From positions 293,144 to 357,143 of the forward strand of contig JARBUI010000003.1 of NCBI GenBank assembly GCA_029239755.1: a stretch of 64,000 nucleotides of DNA, given 5' to 3'. The position numbers and the translations under genes were made by a program. Position 1 is the stretch's first letter. The number at the start of each line of letters is the position of its first letter. The stretch comes from Clostridia bacterium (lineage in GTDB: Bacteria > Bacillota > Clostridia > Lachnospirales > Cellulosilyticaceae). The notes under the pieces are model-generated. The model was not told the origin of the DNA. It made no database searches and saw nothing but the letters and a program-made list of their open reading frames with translations. Below, in pieces: positions 10,431 through 19,611 of the stretch.

Positions 10431-10736
10431 CTATTCTTCTATATATAGCTCGTCTTCCCCCACAACAGCAACTTCATCTGAAAGTAATACCATTTCATAC
10501 TTTTCAAGTACTTGATTTTGAATACGATCTCTTGTTTCAGAATTAATAGGATGCGCTATATCTCTAAATTCCCCGTCTAAAGTCTTACGGCTTGGCATAG
10601 CAATAAAACGGCCTTTGTCTCCCTCTATTACTTTGATATCGTGAACAACAAATTCATTATCAAAAGTAACAGAAACTACTGCCTTCATTTTGCCATCCTT
10701 ATTGATTTTCCTCACCCTAATATCTGTGATTTCCAT
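10431..10736 (-). CDS. spoVG: Septation and sporulation regulator SpoVG
   Basis: SpoVG is a small nucleic-acid-binding regulator that affects cell division, sporulation timing and, in pathogens, virulence genes. The 101-residue protein begins [11 protein letters not shown] and contains the family core [15 protein letters not shown], then FIAMPSRK and the helix FRDIAHPI with NSETRD. The ATG at 10736 was chosen: AGGAGG lies about 9 nt upstream. A TTG two codons earlier would be too near that site. It is the third conserved member of the purR-spoVG-glmU-prs order. A good promoter lies 70 bp upstream. Confidence 0.97.
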   Translation of the reverse strand: MEITDIRVRKINKDGKMKAVVSVTFDNEFVVHDIKVIEGDKGRFIAMPSRKTLDGEFRDIAHPINSETRDRIQNQVLEKYEMVLLSDEVAVVGEDELYIEE

Positions 10737-10805
10737 TAGCAAACCCCTCCTGTTATTAACTAGTGCCTTGTGGCGATCCTATTAATAGTTCTTTTTATTA
10801 TTTGA

Positions 10806-10834
10806 ATTATAAAGTATTTTTAACAAATAGTCAA
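10806..10834 (-). promoter_or_regulatory. Predicted promoter of spoVG
   Basis: On the minus strand TTGACT (10829-10834), a 17-bp spacer and TATAAT (10806-10811). It is a vegetative-type promoter. The sigma-H type known for B. subtilis spoVG was not evident. Confidence 0.65.
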
Positions 10835-10907
10835 CATTTTTTTAGTTTATTTCATTTTTTGGTAATATTTATAAAATTTTACACATATAGTATATGTTAA
10901 AAATATT

Positions 10908-12017
10908 CTATACAATATTTCTCTTCTCTAATAAAATGATCTTATCCTTTGTCCCTACTACTCTTTGTCCATCAGATACAAATACTTGCTTGTCTAAGAT
11001 TGCATTTTCAATAATGCATCCTTTACCAATTGTTGCCCCCTCCATAATAATGGAATCTCTAACAATGGTCCCTTCACCAACAAATACTTTTCTAAAGAGA
11101 ACAGAATTTTCTATGGTCCCGTTAATGATATCCCCACCACTTATTATACTGCTGACAACCCTTGCCTCTGCATTAAACTTAGCTGGTGGTTCATCTTTAG
11201 CTTTTGTACAAATATAAGGGTAAGTATTAAAAAATACTTTTCTAACTTCAGGTGTTAAGAAATCCATGTTAATCTTATAGAATTCATTAATATCACGTAT
11301 TCTTTTCCAATAACCTTCAAATAAATAACCATAGATTTTTAATTTTTTACGATAACGAACAATAATATCGTTAACAATACTATATCGTCCTTCTAATTCA
11401 AGTTCTTCTAACAGTTTAATAAGAAGTTCTCTGCTAATAACATAAATACCGAGTGAAACAGTTGTATACTGAGGATTTAAAGGCTTCTCTTCAAAATCAA
11501 CCATTTTATTGTCCTCATCAAGGCCAATAACCCCATAATCTTCAACCTCATATGTTTTTAAATCCTTACATACTAGAGTGATATCTGCCCCTTTGTCTTC
11601 ATGATACTTGATGATTTTTTCATAGTCCATTCTATAAATTTGTTCACCTGAGGTAATGACTACATAAGGCTCGTTACTCTTTTTCAAAAACTCGATATTT
11701 TGGAAAATTGAATCTGCCGTTCCTCTAAACCCAAATCCATCTTGGTTGATCATATGAGGAGTAAATAAAAAGAGTCCTGTTTTCTTTCTTCCAAAATCCC
11801 ACCATTTTGAGGATCCAATATGGTCTGCAAGTGATCTTGCACTGTATTGTGAAATAACTGCAACCTTTTTAATTCCTGAATTACTTAAGTTGCTAAGTGC
11901 AAAGTCAATTGCCCTGTAAGATCCCCCAATTGGCATGGCTGCTAAATTTCTTTGTTTTGTTAATACTCCAAGCGTACTTCTTTTGCCCCCTGCTAATATT
12001 ATTCCAATAGCTCTCAT
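10908..12017 (-). CDS. glgD: Glucose-1-phosphate adenylyltransferase, GlgD-type subunit
   Basis: GlgD pairs with GlgC to make ADP-glucose, the glycogen precursor. In Firmicutes the GlgD subunit is usually regulatory and weakly catalytic or inactive. The 369-residue protein has the nucleotidyltransferase fold and starts with IILAGGKRSTLGVLTKQRN, then GGSYRAIDFALSN. It ends with a left-handed helix carrying SIIMEGATIGKGCIIEN. Compared with GlgC, the sugar-nucleotide loop is altered (GKRSTLG instead of GQGSRLG), as expected for a GlgD. It lies 11 bp after glgC in one transcription unit. Confidence 0.93.
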   Translation of the reverse strand: MRAIGIILAGGKRSTLGVLTKQRNLAAMPIGGSYRAIDFALSNLSNSGIKKVAVISQYSARSLADHIGSSKWWDFGRKKTGLFLFTPHMINQDGFGFRGTADSIFQNIEFLKKSNEPYVVITSGEQIYRMDYEKIIKYHEDKGADITLVCKDLKTYEVEDYGVIGLDEDNKMVDFEEKPLNPQYTTVSLGIYVISRELLIKLLEELELEGRYSIVNDIIVRYRKKLKIYGYLFEGYWKRIRDINEFYKINMDFLTPEVRKVFFNTYPYICTKAKDEPPAKFNAEARVVSSIISGGDIINGTIENSVLFRKVFVGEGTIVRDSIIMEGATIGKGCIIENAILDKQVFVSDGQRVVGTKDKIILLEKRNIV

Positions 12018-12028
12018 ATTTCCCTCCC

Positions 12029-13291
12029 CTACACTATAAGAGAATGCCCGCTTTCGAGCTTACCGTCATTATAATGTTCTTTTAAAGTATGTCCGCCTAC
12101 TTCACAGTTTTTACCTATTGTAATATGACTTGGTATAGTTGTATTATCCCCTACAGCTGTAATACCGCTTGAATAGATATGAGGTTTAGTAACATGCGGT
12201 ACATTTTCTCCTATACCTATACTGGTTCCCTCTCCTACTTCAGATTTTTCAGATATAATACATGTGTCTAGATGAGCCCCTTGTCTTATAATTGTTTCAG
12301 CCATAATAATTGAATTTCTTACGACTGCTCCTTCCTCAATAATAACCCTTGGCCCTAATACCGAATTGTAAACTTCCCCATGTACTTCGCATCCTTCAGA
12401 TATAAGTGACTGCTGCAGTACAGCCTTTTCGCCTATATATTGTGGCAGCTGATGTTCTATATTCGTATATATTTTCCAAAATTCATCATACAAATTAAAT
12501 ATAGGTACTGTATGAGTAAGCTCCATATTAGCTTTCCAGTATGCTTCAATTGTTCCAATATCTCTCCAATAATCATTAAATCTATAGGCATGTACATTTT
12601 TCCCTGTACTTATCATATCTGGTATGATGTGCTTACCAAAATCACTTTGTTCATGTATACTGTTATCTTTAATAAGTGCTTCTCTTAATACATCCCAAGT
12701 AAATATATAAATGCCCATTGAAGCCAAGTTATTTTTTGGCTTGTCCGGCTTTTCTTCAAACTCAATAATCTGATCTTTTTCATCTGTATTCATAATGCCA
12801 AATTGATTAGCAATATCAAGGGGCACTTCAATAACTGCAATAGTAGCATCTGAGTTATTTGCCTTATGATCTTCTAGCATTGCACTATAATCCATTTTAT
12901 AGACATGATCTCCAGATAATACTAAAATATATTTTGGATTATATTCGTCAATATACCTAATATTATGATAAATCGCATTAGCCGTTCCCGAATACCATGA
13001 CCCTTCATTCCCCTTAACAAATGGCGGAAGTACCATAACCCCTCCATTTCTTCTATCCAAGTCCCAAGGAATGCCTATCCCAATATGCTTGGTAAGAAGT
13101 AATGGTTCATACTGAGTTAATACCCCTACTGTGTCTATTCCTGAGTTAATACAATTACTTAGCGGAAAATCGATAATTCTATATTTTCCACCGAACATAA
13201 CAGCAGGTTTAGCAATCTGTTTCGTAAGAATGCCTAACCTGCTCCCTTGTCCTCCTGCCAGCAACATAGCAATCATCTCTTTTTTATTCAT
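12029..13291 (-). CDS. glgC: Glucose-1-phosphate adenylyltransferase, catalytic GlgC subunit
   Basis: It forms ADP-glucose from ATP and glucose 1-phosphate, the committed step of glycogen synthesis. The 420 residues contain the catalytic loop [11 protein letters not shown], the [18 protein letters not shown] motif, [12 protein letters not shown] with the metal-binding Asp, and FEEKPDKP. The C-terminal part is a beta-helix. The ATG at 13291 has AGGAGG six nt upstream, so an in-frame GTG at 13306 is rejected. glgC-glgD interrupt the purR-spoVG pair known from Bacillus. The rest of the glycogen operon (glgA, glgB, glgP) is not here. Confidence 0.96.
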   Translation of the reverse strand: MNKKEMIAMLLAGGQGSRLGILTKQIAKPAVMFGGKYRIIDFPLSNCINSGIDTVGVLTQYEPLLLTKHIGIGIPWDLDRRNGGVMVLPPFVKGNEGSWYSGTANAIYHNIRYIDEYNPKYILVLSGDHVYKMDYSAMLEDHKANNSDATIAVIEVPLDIANQFGIMNTDEKDQIIEFEEKPDKPKNNLASMGIYIFTWDVLREALIKDNSIHEQSDFGKHIIPDMISTGKNVHAYRFNDYWRDIGTIEAYWKANMELTHTVPIFNLYDEFWKIYTNIEHQLPQYIGEKAVLQQSLISEGCEVHGEVYNSVLGPRVIIEEGAVVRNSIIMAETIIRQGAHLDTCIISEKSEVGEGTSIGIGENVPHVTKPHIYSSGITAVGDNTTIPSHITIGKNCEVGGHTLKEHYNDGKLESGHSLIV

Positions 13292-13432
13292 GCAACCCCT
13301 CCTCACTACTAATAAGCCCTAATTTTACTGCCCATAACTAATTTTTTCTACTTCCTTAGTTTATCATTTTACCATATTATTTACAATATTTAAATTTAAT
13401 TTAAATTAATTGCGTTTAACTGATTATTCTGC

Positions 13433-14245
13433 CTACTGTCGCAAGCTATAGATATCTACAACTTTATTATTTTCATCTACCGTATCTAGCCATAACAGTG
13501 TTTTAAAATCTTCTACTAACTTTTTCTCAGGTGTTTTAGTAGCCATAAGCACGCCTACACCTACTAATTCTGCTTCAAACTCCTGCATCAAATCTATAAT
13601 TCCCTTAGCAGTTCCCCCAGCTTTCATAAAATCATCTATAAATAGAACTTTAGATCCTTTTTTTATAGCTCTAGTGGAAAGACACATTGTTTTTATCCTA
13701 TGGTTGCTTCCTGTAATATAATTCATATGAATAACGGTTCCATCTGTAAGTTTACTTTGATTTCTTACAACTACCATAGGCTTATTAAGTACCATAGCAG
13801 TCATAAGAGCAATAGGAATACCCTTTGTTTCTACAGTTATAACATAATCGAACTGAATATGTTTAAAAAGGCTCGCAAGAGCAATACCAATATTTTTAGA
13901 TATAGCAGGGGAATAAAGAAGATCATTCATATAAATATACCCCCCTGGAATAATTCTGTCTGGTGTATTGATAAGCTCGCTTAACGTTTTCGCAAAAGTT
14001 TGCATTTGCTCTTTAGTCATAAGCGGATTATAGTAAACCCCCCCTGCAGCTCCTGAAATTGTCTCTATGGATCCTAGCTCATAACTCTTAAAAATATCTT
14101 TTATAATATCTAGGTCTTCGCTTATCGTAGATTTTGCACATTTAAAAATGTCACAAAAATAGGTAAGCGTAAATACCTTATTGGGATTATTAGTTAAAAT
14201 ATGCGTAATAACACTTATTCGATCGTGTTTCTGTACCTTTTTCAT
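13433..14245 (-). CDS. purR: Purine operon repressor PurR
   Basis: PurR represses purine synthesis genes and is released by PRPP. The 270-residue protein has an N-terminal winged helix (about residues 8-75). A phosphoribosyltransferase-like domain follows, with the PRPP loop VLFIDDFMKAGGTA near residue 203 and VETKGIPIA earlier. This is the Gram-positive PurR architecture and is unrelated to the LacI-type PurR of E. coli. A PurBox pair lies 54-97 bp upstream of the start, so autoregulation is likely. It is divergent from murC and heads the conserved purR-spoVG-glmU-prs order. Confidence 0.95.
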   Translation of the reverse strand: MKKVQKHDRISVITHILTNNPNKVFTLTYFCDIFKCAKSTISEDLDIIKDIFKSYELGSIETISGAAGGVYYNPLMTKEQMQTFAKTLSELINTPDRIIPGGYIYMNDLLYSPAISKNIGIALASLFKHIQFDYVITVETKGIPIALMTAMVLNKPMVVVRNQSKLTDGTVIHMNYITGSNHRIKTMCLSTRAIKKGSKVLFIDDFMKAGGTAKGIIDLMQEFEAELVGVGVLMATKTPEKKLVEDFKTLLWLDTVDENNKVVDIYSLRQ

Positions 14246-14298
14246 CTTCTTTTCTCCTTTTTACAATAGACTTACAGTATTATATCTATTATAAACAT

Positions 14299-14342
14299 AA
14301 ATCCGAATATTTAAAAGCTTTTCATTTAAAACATTCGTTTTT
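14299..14342 (-). promoter_or_regulatory. PurBox pair upstream of purR
   Basis: Two 14-bp inverted boxes, AAATCCGAATATTT (14299-14312) and AAACATTCGTTTTT (14329-14342), are separated by 16 bp. This matches the known B. subtilis PurR operator design, with CGAA cores in inverted orientation. A TATAAT -10 for purR lies just downstream on the minus strand. Confidence 0.8.
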
Positions 14343-14495
14343 TACACAGTATATTTTAAGTATAATTTATTACAAAAAAATATGTTTATTATTTTGCATC
14401 TGGTATATAATTATAAAAAAGTATAATGCATATGATGATAAGAGCATATTCTTATTTAAAACATACTATTATAGTTTACTGAAAGGATCTATCGT

Positions 14496-15878
14496 ATGAC
14501 AAATCTTAATTCCTTACTTAATAAAAAGAGAATACATTTTATTGGTATTGGTGGTATTAGTATGAGCGGCCTTGCAGAGATCGTTCACAATAGAGGCTTT
14601 ATTGTAACTGGCTCTGATGTAAAAAGCTCCAACACCACCCTTCATTTAGAACAAATCGGCATCAAAGTATACTACGGCCACAGTTCAAGTAGCATCAGCT
14701 CTGATATTGATTTAGTCGTTTACACTGCGGCAATTGCTTCTGATAATGCTGAGCTTTTGGCATGCAAAGAGAAACACGTGGAGTGTGTTACCCGTTCTGA
14801 GTTTTTAGGACTTATCATGAAAGATTACGAATTTCCAATTTGTATTTCTGGTACTCATGGTAAAACAACTACTACTTCTATGCTGTCACATGCATTGTTA
14901 TCTGCAGAGCTTGATCCTACCATTACAGTTGGGGGCATCCTAAAAGCTATAGAAGGGAATATTCGCATTGGAAAATCAAACTTCTTTATTACAGAAGCCT
15001 GCGAATACTGTGATAGTTTCTTAGACTTTTTCCCGAAAGTTGGTATCATTCTTAATATCGAGGAAGATCATTTAGATTACTTTAAAGATATTCACCATAT
15101 TAGGACCTCTTTTCAGAAGTTTGCGTCTTCAATTCCTCAAGATGGTTTTCTTGCAATAAATGGAGGATTGGAACACTTAGACGAATTTTTAACTCCTATT
15201 AAGTGTAAAACAGAAACCTTTGGATTAACTGCAGATTATAATTGGTATCCTAAAGATATTGTTTTTAATGATAAAGCTTGTGCTTCATTCGATGCTTATT
15301 ATAATGGGGAATTTAAAGGACATATTCAGCTTAGTGCACCTGGTACCCATAATATACTTAACTGTTTATCGGTATGTGCTGTATGCCATTATTTAGGCTT
15401 ATCCCTCGATACTCTTAATGAAGGCTTATCACATTTTACCGGTGCAGATCAGCGTTTTGAAGTGAAAGGCAGCATTCATAATATTACACTAGTTGATGAT
15501 TACGCTCACCACCCTACAGAAATTGATGCCACAATTAAAGTGGCTAAGGCTTATCCACATCATACACTTTATGTTGTATTTCAACCCCATACGTATACCC
15601 GAACAAAAGCATTTCTAAATGAATTTGCAGAAGTTCTTTCACAAGTAGATCATGTTATTATTACAGATATTTATGCTGCCAGGGAAAAAAATCCTGGGGA
15701 TATCTCAGCTAAGGATATTGTTAAAAAAATCCACAACTTAGGTAAGGAAGCTTTATATATTTCTGATTTTGATGAAATCGCTAATTACCTTCTAGAACAT
15801 GCTGTTCCTAATGACTTAATCATTACTATGGGTGCTGGTAATGTAAATCAAGTTGCTGATATACTGCTTGGAAAATAG
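14496..15878 (+). CDS. murC: UDP-N-acetylmuramate--L-alanine ligase
   Basis: It adds L-Ala to UDP-MurNAc, the first peptide step of peptidoglycan synthesis. The 460 residues have three Mur ligase domains. The N-terminal Rossmann part carries IGIGGISMSGLAEI. The ATP-binding loop is GTHGKTTTTSML (about 119-130). The C-terminal domain has DDYAHHPTEI, which is typical of MurC and of the related Mpl. The start follows GAAAGGATC. It is transcribed away from purR. A cluster of DnaA-box-like sites and a terminator follow its stop codon. Confidence 0.97.
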   Translation: MTNLNSLLNKKRIHFIGIGGISMSGLAEIVHNRGFIVTGSDVKSSNTTLHLEQIGIKVYYGHSSSSISSDIDLVVYTAAIASDNAELLACKEKHVECVTRSEFLGLIMKDYEFPICISGTHGKTTTTSMLSHALLSAELDPTITVGGILKAIEGNIRIGKSNFFITEACEYCDSFLDFFPKVGIILNIEEDHLDYFKDIHHIRTSFQKFASSIPQDGFLAINGGLEHLDEFLTPIKCKTETFGLTADYNWYPKDIVFNDKACASFDAYYNGEFKGHIQLSAPGTHNILNCLSVCAVCHYLGLSLDTLNEGLSHFTGADQRFEVKGSIHNITLVDDYAHHPTEIDATIKVAKAYPHHTLYVVFQPHTYTRTKAFLNEFAEVLSQVDHVIITDIYAAREKNPGDISAKDIVKKIHNLGKEALYISDFDEIANYLLEHAVPNDLIITMGAGNVNQVADILLGK

Positions 15879-15953
15879 TTATCCACATTATCCCCAACTT
15901 TACTCACAGATTATATGTTAATAAATCAGTTGTTTATCAACAATTTATCCTCA
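15879..15953 (+). promoter_or_regulatory. Cluster of five DnaA-box-like 9-mers
   Basis: All five sites read on the plus strand: TTATCCACA (15879-15887, perfect consensus), TTATCCCCA (15888-15896), TTACTCACA (15900-15908), TTATCAACA (15934-15942) and TTATCCTCA (15945-15953). The last four each differ from TTATNCACA by one base. The cluster starts directly after the murC stop and lies upstream of the dnaD-dnaC pair. Confidence 0.6.
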
Positions 15954-15954
15954 G

Positions 15955-15990
15955 AATCTCCCTATACTACGGGAGATTTATTTTTTTTTA
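15955..15990 (+). terminator. Rho-independent terminator after murC
   Basis: AATCTCCC (15955-15962) pairs with GGGAGATT (15971-15978), followed by a T-rich run. Confidence 0.85.
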
Positions 15991-16062
15991 TTGTTATATT
16001 ATCCTTTTTTTGTGCTATAATACTAACACAAGAAAAGGATAATTTTTCAAGGAGGTTTTAGA

Positions 16063-17127
16063 ATGGCATCCCTTAAATGTTTACCGCACAAACAGTCATT
16101 TGTGCCTCTTCCCTATTGGTTTATTATGGACTACATGCCCAAGTCACTTGGTGGCTATTTAAAAGTATACATCTATTTATTCGCACAAACTAATACACTA
16201 TGTGAGACAACTCTTTCTCTAGAAGATGCAGCTAAGGAACTAGATATGTTGTACTCTGAATTACTACAGGCTCTTAAATATTGGAATGAACAAGGCGTCC
16301 TCTATTTTAAAGAACTTTCATCTGATGAATTTGAAATTGACTTTCATCTGGACGCACCTGTAAAAAAAGAGAATGAACCAGCTGTTAAACTGCCTCTCTC
16401 TAAAACAATTATTAGCCAGTCAAGACCTGAATATAGAACCGAAGAGATTAATCTATATATGCAGGACAGTCCATCTGTAAACAGGCTCTTTAAAATAGCA
16501 GAACAATATCTAGGCAGGCTCCTTACGAGTACTGATCAAAAAATACTTTATAGTTTCTATGATTGGCTACATATGTCTTTTGACCTTATAGAATTTCTTG
16601 TTGAACATTGTGCTTCTAATAATCATACAGCTATACATTATATAGAAAAAGTAGCTATTAGCTGGGTTGATTCCGGTATTACTACAGTAGAAAAGGCTAA
16701 AGAAAAAGTAGCTCTTGATAAAAGATATTTCAAAATACTTTCCGCTCTTGGTTCATCTAAAAGCAGCGTTACGCTCTCCGAAAAAAAATGTATTGATAAA
16801 TGGCTTATAGAGTATGGTTTTAAAATAGAGGTTATTTTGGAAGCATGTAAAAGAACTGTTATGCAAACAAATAAGCCCAGCCTTAATTACGTGGACTCTA
16901 TTCTTATTTCATGGTATAACGCGAAAGTTAAAACCCTTGAAGATATCCTGCTTTTAGATAAAGCTTATGAAAGCAAGAAACAATTAAACACTCAGGATAC
17001 TTATCAAAATAAGCGTACTAGTAAAAGTGCTAAATTTAATAATATGTATTCTCATAATTGGAATTTTGAAGAACTTGAAAAACTTGAAAGTGAATATATA
17101 GATCGTAAACTTAATGGAGGAAAATAG
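16063..17127 (+). CDS. DnaD-domain replication initiation protein
   Basis: The protein probably helps load the replicative helicase at origins or restart sites, like DnaD and DnaB of Bacillus. It has 354 residues. The N-terminal winged-helix part (about 10-110) includes GVLYFKEL. Two DnaD/DnaB_2-type helical repeats follow, ending in IEKVAISWVDSGITT and VDSILISWYNAKVKT; this YxxxIxxxW pattern defines the family. The start has a perfect AAGGAGG site. It sits 1 bp before the helicase loader gene, as is usual in Clostridia, which supports a joint role in initiation. Confidence 0.9.
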   Translation: MASLKCLPHKQSFVPLPYWFIMDYMPKSLGGYLKVYIYLFAQTNTLCETTLSLEDAAKELDMLYSELLQALKYWNEQGVLYFKELSSDEFEIDFHLDAPVKKENEPAVKLPLSKTIISQSRPEYRTEEINLYMQDSPSVNRLFKIAEQYLGRLLTSTDQKILYSFYDWLHMSFDLIEFLVEHCASNNHTAIHYIEKVAISWVDSGITTVEKAKEKVALDKRYFKILSALGSSKSSVTLSEKKCIDKWLIEYGFKIEVILEACKRTVMQTNKPSLNYVDSILISWYNAKVKTLEDILLLDKAYESKKQLNTQDTYQNKRTSKSAKFNNMYSHNWNFEELEKLESEYIDRKLNGGK

Positions 17128-17128
17128 C

Positions 17129-18127
17129 ATGAACGCCAAAGAAGCTCACTATAAACGTCTCATAAGAGAATATGACATTAAACGCACTTTAGCTGCTCAG
17201 AATCAACTTAAAAGATCTAAAGAAGTCTATCATAAGGTTCCTCAAATTGAGGAAATTGATAAAATCTTAAATCATAGTGGGATTGCGCTCGTCCGCAGCA
17301 TGCTTACCTCTCCGCATAGTACTTCAGTTGAAGAGTTTCAGAAAAATTCTGACGACCTAATATTCACTAAAAAAATGCTTCTTGTAGAAGCTGGCTTTCC
17401 CGAAAATTATTTAGATGTGTTGTATGACTGTCCATTATGCAAGGATACAGGGTTTATAGAATCTAAGCCATGTACTTGTTTTAAACAAGGTCTTATCACT
17501 ATTGCTTATGAACAATCTAATTTAAAGAATATACTTCAAATTGAGAACTTTAATACCTTTAATCTTAATTATTATTCTAAAGAGATTGATACATCATCTA
17601 ACAAGTCTCCTTACAGTACGATGGAGCGAATACATCAAATTTGTGTTGGGTTTATTGAAAACTTCGAAAATGAAAAGCAAAATCTTTTATTTCATGGCCC
17701 TACCGGACTTGGAAAAACATTTCTATGCAACTGTATTGCAAAAGAGCTGCTTGACCAAAATTATACTGTTCTCTATTTAACAGCTCCTCAGCTATTCAAA
17801 CTTTTTGATGAGTCACGCTTTCATCGTGAGGATATGGTTGATGAGGCTAAAAATATACTAAGTACACTTTTCACCGTCGATCTGTTAGTCATAGATGACT
17901 TAGGTACAGAATCAGCCTCTACTTTTACAGGAAGTGATCTATTTGACGTACTAAATACTAGGTATCTCAATCAAAATGCCACAATTATTTCAACTAATGT
18001 AGCTCCGAATGATTGGAATAAATATTACTCTGAGCGTATTGTTTCAAGAGTATTTGGTAACTACACTAATCTTAAGTTTATTGGTTCAGACATTAGACTT
18101 TTAAAAAAATATAGAAACAAAACATGA
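17129..18127 (+). CDS. DnaC/DnaI-type helicase loader ATPase
   Basis: An AAA+ ATPase of 332 residues that loads the hexameric replicative helicase. The N-terminal third carries a zinc-binding cluster, CPLCKDTGFIESKPCTC, as in DnaI. The ATPase domain has Walker A GPTGLGKTFL, Walker B LLVIDDLGTE and a sensor region with STNVAPNDW. The ATG at 17129 lies 8 nt after GGAGG; an upstream in-frame ATG at 17114 precedes that site and is rejected. It is cotranscribed with the DnaD-domain gene and is followed by a terminator. Confidence 0.93.
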   Translation: MNAKEAHYKRLIREYDIKRTLAAQNQLKRSKEVYHKVPQIEEIDKILNHSGIALVRSMLTSPHSTSVEEFQKNSDDLIFTKKMLLVEAGFPENYLDVLYDCPLCKDTGFIESKPCTCFKQGLITIAYEQSNLKNILQIENFNTFNLNYYSKEIDTSSNKSPYSTMERIHQICVGFIENFENEKQNLLFHGPTGLGKTFLCNCIAKELLDQNYTVLYLTAPQLFKLFDESRFHREDMVDEAKNILSTLFTVDLLVIDDLGTESASTFTGSDLFDVLNTRYLNQNATIISTNVAPNDWNKYYSERIVSRVFGNYTNLKFIGSDIRLLKKYRNKT

Positions 18128-18130
18128 CTC

Positions 18131-18157
18131 CCTGCAGCTAGCTGCAGGTTTTTTATT
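18131..18157 (+). terminator. Rho-independent terminator after the helicase loader gene
   Basis: CCTGCAG (18131-18137) pairs with CTGCAGG (18142-18148), followed by TTTTTTATTTTT. Confidence 0.88.
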
Positions 18158-18243
18158 TTTAAGAATGATATTTTCTGGGATTTTGTAATATATATTGTAT
18201 GTACAGATTTTTAGATAATTTTTATTACAAAGGGGGACAACAT

Positions 18244-19578
18244 ATGTTTCATACAATACAATTATCTAAAACCAACCCAACGCCTCTTTATATTCAGCTT
18301 GCATCTGAAATAGCAAGGCTTATTCAGTCAAATACATTACCAGGCGGTATAAAACTGCCGCCGATACGTCTATTATCTAAAGAGTTATCTATTAACCGCG
18401 ACACCGTGGTAAGTGCCTATAAGCTTTTAGAAAACCAAGGACTAGTGGAAGCGCATGTAGGTAAAGGAACTTATGTGCTGCAAAATATTGATGCTTCAGC
18501 GGCTTCCCATTCTTATAATGAAATTAATAATGTTTACTGCAGTACCCTAGGCTTTTCTAAAGAACTTTTCCCTGTTTCGCTCTGCAAGGAATTATCTGAT
18601 AAGATTATTCAAAAAGAAGGCTGGTACGCTTTCAGTGATCCATTAAACCGCGAAAGAAACTTACTTAATCAAAATGCCTGCAATTTTTTAGAAGACATGG
18701 GCATTACAGCTACTTCTGTCCAAATGCGTATTATTAAGCACTTTACTGAGTTTCTGCTATCTCTTTTTAAATATTCACCTAAGCAGGGGATTTGCATTGA
18801 AGCATTTTGTGACCTTACCTACTCTTCGTATTTACGTTCTATCGGAGCTAAGATATACGAAATCCCTTTAACTCAGGAGGGCCTTAACTTAGAAATACTT
18901 GAAAAGCACCTTCGCTCTGGCAATATAGGCTACATCTTCCTATCCTCTTATTTGCAAAACCCTACAGGGATTTGTTATTCTCACCATAACAAACAAAAAA
19001 TTATAGAACTAGCTGAATTGTATGATTGTTACATTGTAGAAGACGGTACGCTTAGTAATTTTTTATATGACGAGGCGAAGCTATTCCCTCTTTTTAATCA
19101 CTTTTCGAGAGATAGGGTCATCTATGTTTATCATTTTTCGAAGGTATACCTCCCATATCTTTCATATAGTTTTATCTTGCTTCCAAATCCTATGATCAAG
19201 AGTATGCCGGATCAAATAGAATGTGCTTTTAATGAATGTCTTCTCCGTTACTATCTAGAATCCGATACTCTTCAAAATAACAAAGAAAGAATGATTAAGT
19301 CCTGCAAAGAAAAATACTTACATCTTTACTTAGGCTTATCTTCTTTAAGTGATAAATTACAAATCTATTCAGCTCATGGCGGACTCTCGTTTTGGCTAAA
19401 ACCTCTCTATTCATCCTCAGAAGAAATCTGTAATCTTCTTATTCAACATAACATTATCGTATCTCCTGGTACTCTTTTTACCTATGGAAACAAAGCAGAG
19501 TATTTAAGATTATCTATTTCTCATCTTAATACAGCGCATATTGATGAAATAGTTAGTATCCTTAGAAAAAAACTTTAG
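18244..19578 (+). CDS. MocR/PdxR-type GntR regulator with aminotransferase domain
   Basis: A 444-residue transcription factor. Residues 10-80 are a GntR winged helix (PLYIQLASEIARLI, LSINRDTVVSAYK). The rest is a fold type I aminotransferase-like domain that senses pyridoxal phosphate. The PLP-contact elements look intact: NPTG, the VEDGT motif, and the Schiff-base Lys in YHFSKVYLPY. The ATG at 18244 follows AAAGGGGGAC; an in-frame ATG at 18199 has no site. Targets are unknown: no vitamin B6 or amino-acid transport gene lies next to it. Confidence 0.9.
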   Translation: MFHTIQLSKTNPTPLYIQLASEIARLIQSNTLPGGIKLPPIRLLSKELSINRDTVVSAYKLLENQGLVEAHVGKGTYVLQNIDASAASHSYNEINNVYCSTLGFSKELFPVSLCKELSDKIIQKEGWYAFSDPLNRERNLLNQNACNFLEDMGITATSVQMRIIKHFTEFLLSLFKYSPKQGICIEAFCDLTYSSYLRSIGAKIYEIPLTQEGLNLEILEKHLRSGNIGYIFLSSYLQNPTGICYSHHNKQKIIELAELYDCYIVEDGTLSNFLYDEAKLFPLFNHFSRDRVIYVYHFSKVYLPYLSYSFILLPNPMIKSMPDQIECAFNECLLRYYLESDTLQNNKERMIKSCKEKYLHLYLGLSSLSDKLQIYSAHGGLSFWLKPLYSSSEEICNLLIQHNIIVSPGTLFTYGNKAEYLRLSISHLNTAHIDEIVSILRKKL

Positions 19579-19611
19579 GCAGCCTTTTAAATAAAAGGCC
19601 GCCTATTTTTT
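19574..19611. terminator. Bidirectional terminator between the MocR gene and cwlD
   Basis: TAGGC-A-GCCTTTT (19576-19588) pairs with AAAAGGC-C-GCCTA (19593-19605) with one internal mismatch. T runs follow on both strands. The genes converge here. Confidence 0.85.

Noticed and set aside
15879..15953. Chromosomal replication origin
   Set aside because: DnaA-like boxes are present, but dnaA, dnaN and an obvious AT-rich unwinding element are absent, and the sites abut murC.
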